DNA of 64,000 nucleotides from Formicarius rufipectus (Eukaryota; Chordata; Aves; Passeriformes; Formicariidae): contig VXAU01000683.1 of the NCBI GenBank assembly GCA_013399695.1, positions 2,392,780 through 2,456,779 on the forward strand. The letters run 5' to 3'. This document shows positions 59,686-64,000 of the stretch, piece after piece. The stretch's first letter is position 1. Each line of letters starts with the position of its first letter. The translations under genes and the position numbers were made by a program. The notes beneath the pieces were generated by a model. The model was not told where the DNA came from and made no database searches. It saw nothing but the letters and a program-made list of their open reading frames with translations.

Positions 59686-62600
59686 CTTGAAATGACAATT
59701 TAAGAATCATAAAGCAAAAGTTACAACAGAATAGGGACAGATTAAGGCAAGATTAGCAAGTCTTTACAAGATTTTGCCTTCTCTTGAGATCTTTCAGCCA
59801 TTCTAGAAACACTTTTATAGAATGAAAAATGCTTTCTGTCTGTCTGTAGATCTGTAATCATGTGTGACATGTTTATTTTAATGGCTTTCTCTGTCATGAA
59901 GCTAACAGCAGTACATTAAAATCCCAAAGTAACATACCAGTAAACAGATCTTTGAACAACACTGAACTAATAATGCATACCTAAACATTAGGTGAAAATA
60001 AATGTAGAAAAAAAATGTGTATTTAGCCTTACTGTGAAGGCAGGACAGTGTGGCATGGTGACTTTCAGGAAATAAACCTCATAAATGTGTAAGTTAAATT
60101 GATTAATTACAATAAAAAAGATTAATGAGACATAAAGTGTGCACTAAACAGTGGTAATGATTATGAAATTTCCTACTGAGACAAGTCCTGTTTCTTGGCA
60201 GTCTGGCCTCAGTTAAATTGGTCTGTGGACAACCTAAACAACGAGAAGCACCCAGACAAATGTCAATATTTGAAATGAGGGAACAACAGGCATTTTGGAT
60301 AGCAAGCACATTTTCTTTGGATCACCCACTCTTTCAGCTTAATGTTGTCCTGGAAGAAATTTTAACAATGTATATTTTAAGGGAATATGTACATGTCGGA
60401 ATAGGAGCATAGGTCTGTCATAAGGATCATTCAGCAGTTTAGAACAAGTTCCATATCTTTTCTACACCCTAAAAGCAGAGACATCCTACATCCTAAATCC
60501 AGACACTTCCTTGCCTTTTTTTTTTTTTTTTTTTAAATGGTTCTTTGGTTGTTGTTCTGCCAAGTTTGTATTGAAGTACTGTGTTTATTTTTTCTAAACT
60601 ATCCCGTGACATTTCAGTAATAAAAAAGGTTTTGAAAACATCGATGTAGCCTTACTCTGGTTAAGAATACCTCAAATTGTAAATTTCCCTCCACTACTCA
60701 CATCTATGCCTCAGAATTTTTCAGGGGCATCATTCATATGCTGTTGATAATTTTCTTCAGTGTGCAGGAAGACAACCCAAGGAGCTAGGACAGATAAGTG
60801 TCTCAGGGATGTCTAAAGTGTCTCTTACACAGAAGAGACCTGGAGTAAATATATAGAGATTGCACTGGAAAAATCTTTGTCATTTTAGTAAGGAGTAAAG
60901 TTGCTTTCATGCACATTGCTTACTGGCTTTCCCCAAATTCAGTGACTGAACTCAGTCTCTGTTATTATCATTCTGTGGATTTAATAAAACTTTCACTGCC
61001 TAATGACTCTGCATGTAGTCAAACATAGATATTGTGCTACATAGAAGTTGCTGTAAAATTTTCTGCTGGTTATTATGACCATCTTGTCTGTCAGCTCGAA
61101 CACCTGCTGTTTCGGGAAGCAACTGCCAGTTCTGACATCTGAATGCAATCCGGAAAATTATAACCACGCATCACTCAAAACATCCTTTTCAAAGACACAG
61201 TCCAAGCATCATAATTTCCTTGGTTGGTCGCCTGTTAGTAACATTTGTACTAAGATCTTGGAGATAAGTAGAAAAAGTTTCCAGATGCGCAGACATATAT
61301 TCTAACTCTTAAATCACAAGGAAAGCCATTACAACTCAGGGAGCAAGGGGGGGGAATTCAATTTTTGGAGCTCTTACATGATTATAAAGGTAGGAAAAAC
61401 AAAGTGTTACATTATAGGGAGTTTTGTCCATATATTGTTAAAATTTTTAATGAAAACTCACAAATCCTAGTTTGCAATATTTGCTTAGGTTTGGGGGGAG
61501 GGAGGATAGAAAAATATTTTTTAAAAATTTTAACAAATTTTAAAATTAAAAAAAAATCTTTCTCTTAAAGACCCCATGGAGAACACAAAGGTTTTAACAG
61601 ATCCTTTAGTCAATACCTAAATAAGTATAATTAAGCAATGTAATCCACCTTGACAGTAGAAGCAAGCAATGGATTTACTTAGTGAGGGTAACAAGGAAGG
61701 TTTTAGCACACACTTTAAATGTGAGTGATCCTCCCTGATGTGGCCTGGCAGCAGACTTAAATGGCTTTCTCTTTCAACCCAACAGAGTAGTATTTTGCCT
61801 GTGAATTTTCCTACCCTGTTTGAAAAACAGCCCTGTGTCACAAAGCCACCCCGGTGCTTCTGCTAATGTAAGTAAGGGACATAGCTTTGTAGAGGTTTAA
61901 AGGATTAAAGGTTCTGATCAACAATCAGGAACTTTCTTATTTGTAAACATAACAGTAAAAAGCTCATGTTTTAATCCTGCTTTGGTTGAAGCTTTAAAAT
62001 GATTTCATGCTGTTTTTGAGACTTCAGTGATATAAGTTGTTGCAGTTCTGCACAATTTTTTAAATACAGACTTGACTGCTGCTGCTGAAGTATTTGTTAT
62101 ATCTTACAACAAAATGAACTCGCAGGGATGAAGAGTAGGCAAAAGGCCATGAGTGATTCAAATTGCAAGTCTCTAGCCCTAAAGACACTAGTGAATACAA
62201 GACTTGGTGACAATCATAATATATGCTGCTGAAAATCCTTTCTTTTCACTAGCACCTATAGCACAACAATCTACTAAGTGAGGAATTTGCTCCTCTCCCT
62301 TGATAACATACACATTCAAGTAAGTCAGAAAGCTCATGAGCTTTGGTACTACTGGTCACCACAACCATAGAATAAGAGGATGAACTGCAGATGAATATCT
62401 ATAAATGAGAATTTGTTCACTGGATCCTTGGTATGTGGCTACTGCAAGTACACTGGCATTCAGTTAAATTACCTGGAGTGAATTGAATAGCCTAAATACA
62501 AACCCACTATCTCCACTTAGGTGAATAATCTTGAGTCTTCTGCTTCCTGGGAAAACTGAACATTGATGTCATTCTTTTGAAATTAATGGCCTCAATTATT

Positions 62601-64000
62601 TGGGGTGGCTGCTGGCCCAGTGATTCAGCTGGATTTCATCTGAAATGTCTGTGAAAATGAAGTTCTCGAAAAGCATTTATTTTAAGATAGACATCATTAT
62701 GTCACCTAGTAAAACTAAAAAATAGCACCCACGCATCTCTGCAAGAAACAACAATGAGATCTTCCTTTCAAGCCATCTAATTGTAAGAAAAACTTCCAGC
62801 CAGGAAGGCAGGAGATATTTGACCAGAAAGATATATCTCACACTGAAGTCTGGGAGCTTCTTTCCAAGTGGAATTAATTCCACTACTCAAACCTTTCAGC
62901 TACTCAAGAGTGAATATGTAAGCTAAATGATCAAGAACAAGCAAAGGCAATTTAACATGTACTGTAATAAGTAATAATCACCAACCACCATGAAAAATTC
63001 AATTCAGAAGGTTTTCATTTGACCTATAATGTTTCCCAGATGCCCAATACATTGAAACCTCTCCAGCATTTAATGGAAGAATGTTTTCTCCTGTCTGTAT
63101 TGAATAAAATTCTCAACAATTAAAAGAAATCTCTTACTGAAACTATTCTGCCTGAGAGGATTTTGAATTTATTTTTTGTTACACAAATCATAGATTTCAC
63201 AGAAGGAGAGACTATAGCCATAATTTCCTATCCCATTCAACCTAGAGATTTTAAATTTTTATTCTTTTGCTGGGTCTCAGATAACACAGGTACAGCAAAC
63301 TGACTTATATTTTTTCAACCATTGCAGAAAAATATATTAAAAGTCCAGGACAGGTTAGATGTTCATTCTGAAATAGAAGAGAAACAAGATAATAAAATAT
63401 CTCAGACTAAACATTTACACATTGTCTGCTTGGGCTGGAGTGTACGGACATTTGAGTTCTTTGGATTTCTGGTGGAGACTTAAGCTGTAGCAAAGCTTTT
63501 GGCTGAACTGCCAACAGCACCAGTTTACCCAGGAGGCTGCGGGCATCCTTCCATCATTTCAAGATTCAGGTTGTCTGAACAAACAGAAAAAATGTGGAAA
63601 AGAAGCTGAAGAATGTCAAAGCAGCAAAGAGAATGAAGTTGGCCTTTGTGTGAGCTGGACGCCAATACAGCATATTTTCCATCACACCTACTACTCAGAC
63701 TTAGCAACATGTTTTCCTGTGAAATGCATGTTCATCTGCTAAACAATTTGGCTTGAAACATCTGGATTTGGAGGTTAGAATGGCTATCAGAAAGGTCTAA
63801 TATGTGTCAGATTACTTCCTCACATTTTAGCTAGACTAACAGCAAAATAATGTTAACTGCGGGGATTATCCATCTGAGTTTCAGGCTATGCACTAAGCCA
63901 GCTTTTTCATGAGAGCTAAACAATAGCAGGGACTTAAAAAGACATAAAGTTTTACTGCGTATTGAAAATCAGTTCCAAACCTCCTAGCAACATACACAAA
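59686..64000. other. Gene-free AT-rich DNA
   Basis: No gene is recognised. A run of 19 T lies at 60516-60534, and eight G near 61348. A short block at about 63183-63262 ('aaatcatagatttcacagaagg', 'atttcctatcccattcaacc') weakly resembles the tail of an ancient minus-strand CR1/L3-type LINE but is too short for a firm call. Confidence 0.45.
60516..60534 (+). repeat. Homopolymer T run (19)
   Basis: Nineteen consecutive T. It could be the reverse-strand A-tail of a retroposed sequence, but nothing recognisable lies next to it on the right. Confidence 0.95.

Noticed and set aside
63183..63262. Possible CR1/L3 tail
   Set aside because: The resemblance covers under 80 bases with many mismatches, so it is mentioned only in the block description.
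1..64000. tRNA, rRNA, CRISPR arrays, bacterial operons or phage genes
   Set aside because: No tRNA T-arm/A-box pairs outside MIR relics, no regularly spaced repeats, and no dense ORFs. The composition and repeats are vertebrate.

Overview
The window looks like nuclear DNA of a bird. The clearest evidence is at least eight CR1 LINE fragments. Those that keep their 3' end carry the avian hallmark, a 'ggtcccttccaac' block followed by ATTCTGTG-type octamer repeats. Supporting signs are an AT-rich, repeat-poor background, a few eroded MIR-like SINE pieces, one palindromic archosaur-type MITE, and a probable solo LTR of ERVL type. Nothing bacterial or phage-like is present.

The left edge (about 1-620) is a CpG island broken by a 106-base assembly gap (224-329). 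On the minus strand next to the gap, 223 down to 154 reads as a hydrophobic leader (seven leucines, then V-L-M-V) ending in a good splice donor. I interpret this as the first coding exon of a secreted or membrane protein gene. Its start codon lies in or beyond the gap and the rest of the gene lies left of the window. I cannot name the gene. On this reading the remaining 63 kb is upstream intergenic DNA of that gene; an intron of a plus-strand gene starting in the same island cannot be excluded.

From about 620 to 64000 I find no convincing protein-coding gene. The longest open frames (about 140-160 codons) are close to chance expectation for this composition, lie in low-complexity DNA, or come from CR1 copies. 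Recognisable content, left to right: old CR1 copies near 3.1-3.7, 10.5-10.8 and 11.7-12.7 kb; T/G-rich low-complexity tracts at 13.7 and 15.4 kb; a MIR at 16.7 kb; a probable LTR at 21.9-22.6 kb holding a near-consensus p53 response element; a CR1 at 23.8 kb; a 1.6-kb block with strong G-over-C strand skew at 26.5-28.1 kb; CR1 and MIR fragments between 30.7 and 34.9 kb and at 39.7 kb; a T/G tract at 40.9 kb; a Chompy-like MITE at 49.1-49.35 kb; the best-preserved CR1 at 50.8-51.06 kb; a C/A-rich tract at 54.1 kb; a MIR at 54.7-54.9 kb; and a CR1 at 59.4-59.7 kb.

Several repeat-free stretches (about 17.3-17.8, 18.0-18.4, 28.5-28.8, 48.2-48.6, 57.3-57.7 and 59.0-59.2 kb) look like possible conserved regulatory elements. 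One sequence alone cannot prove conservation, so these are hypotheses. I did not find a new biological system here.
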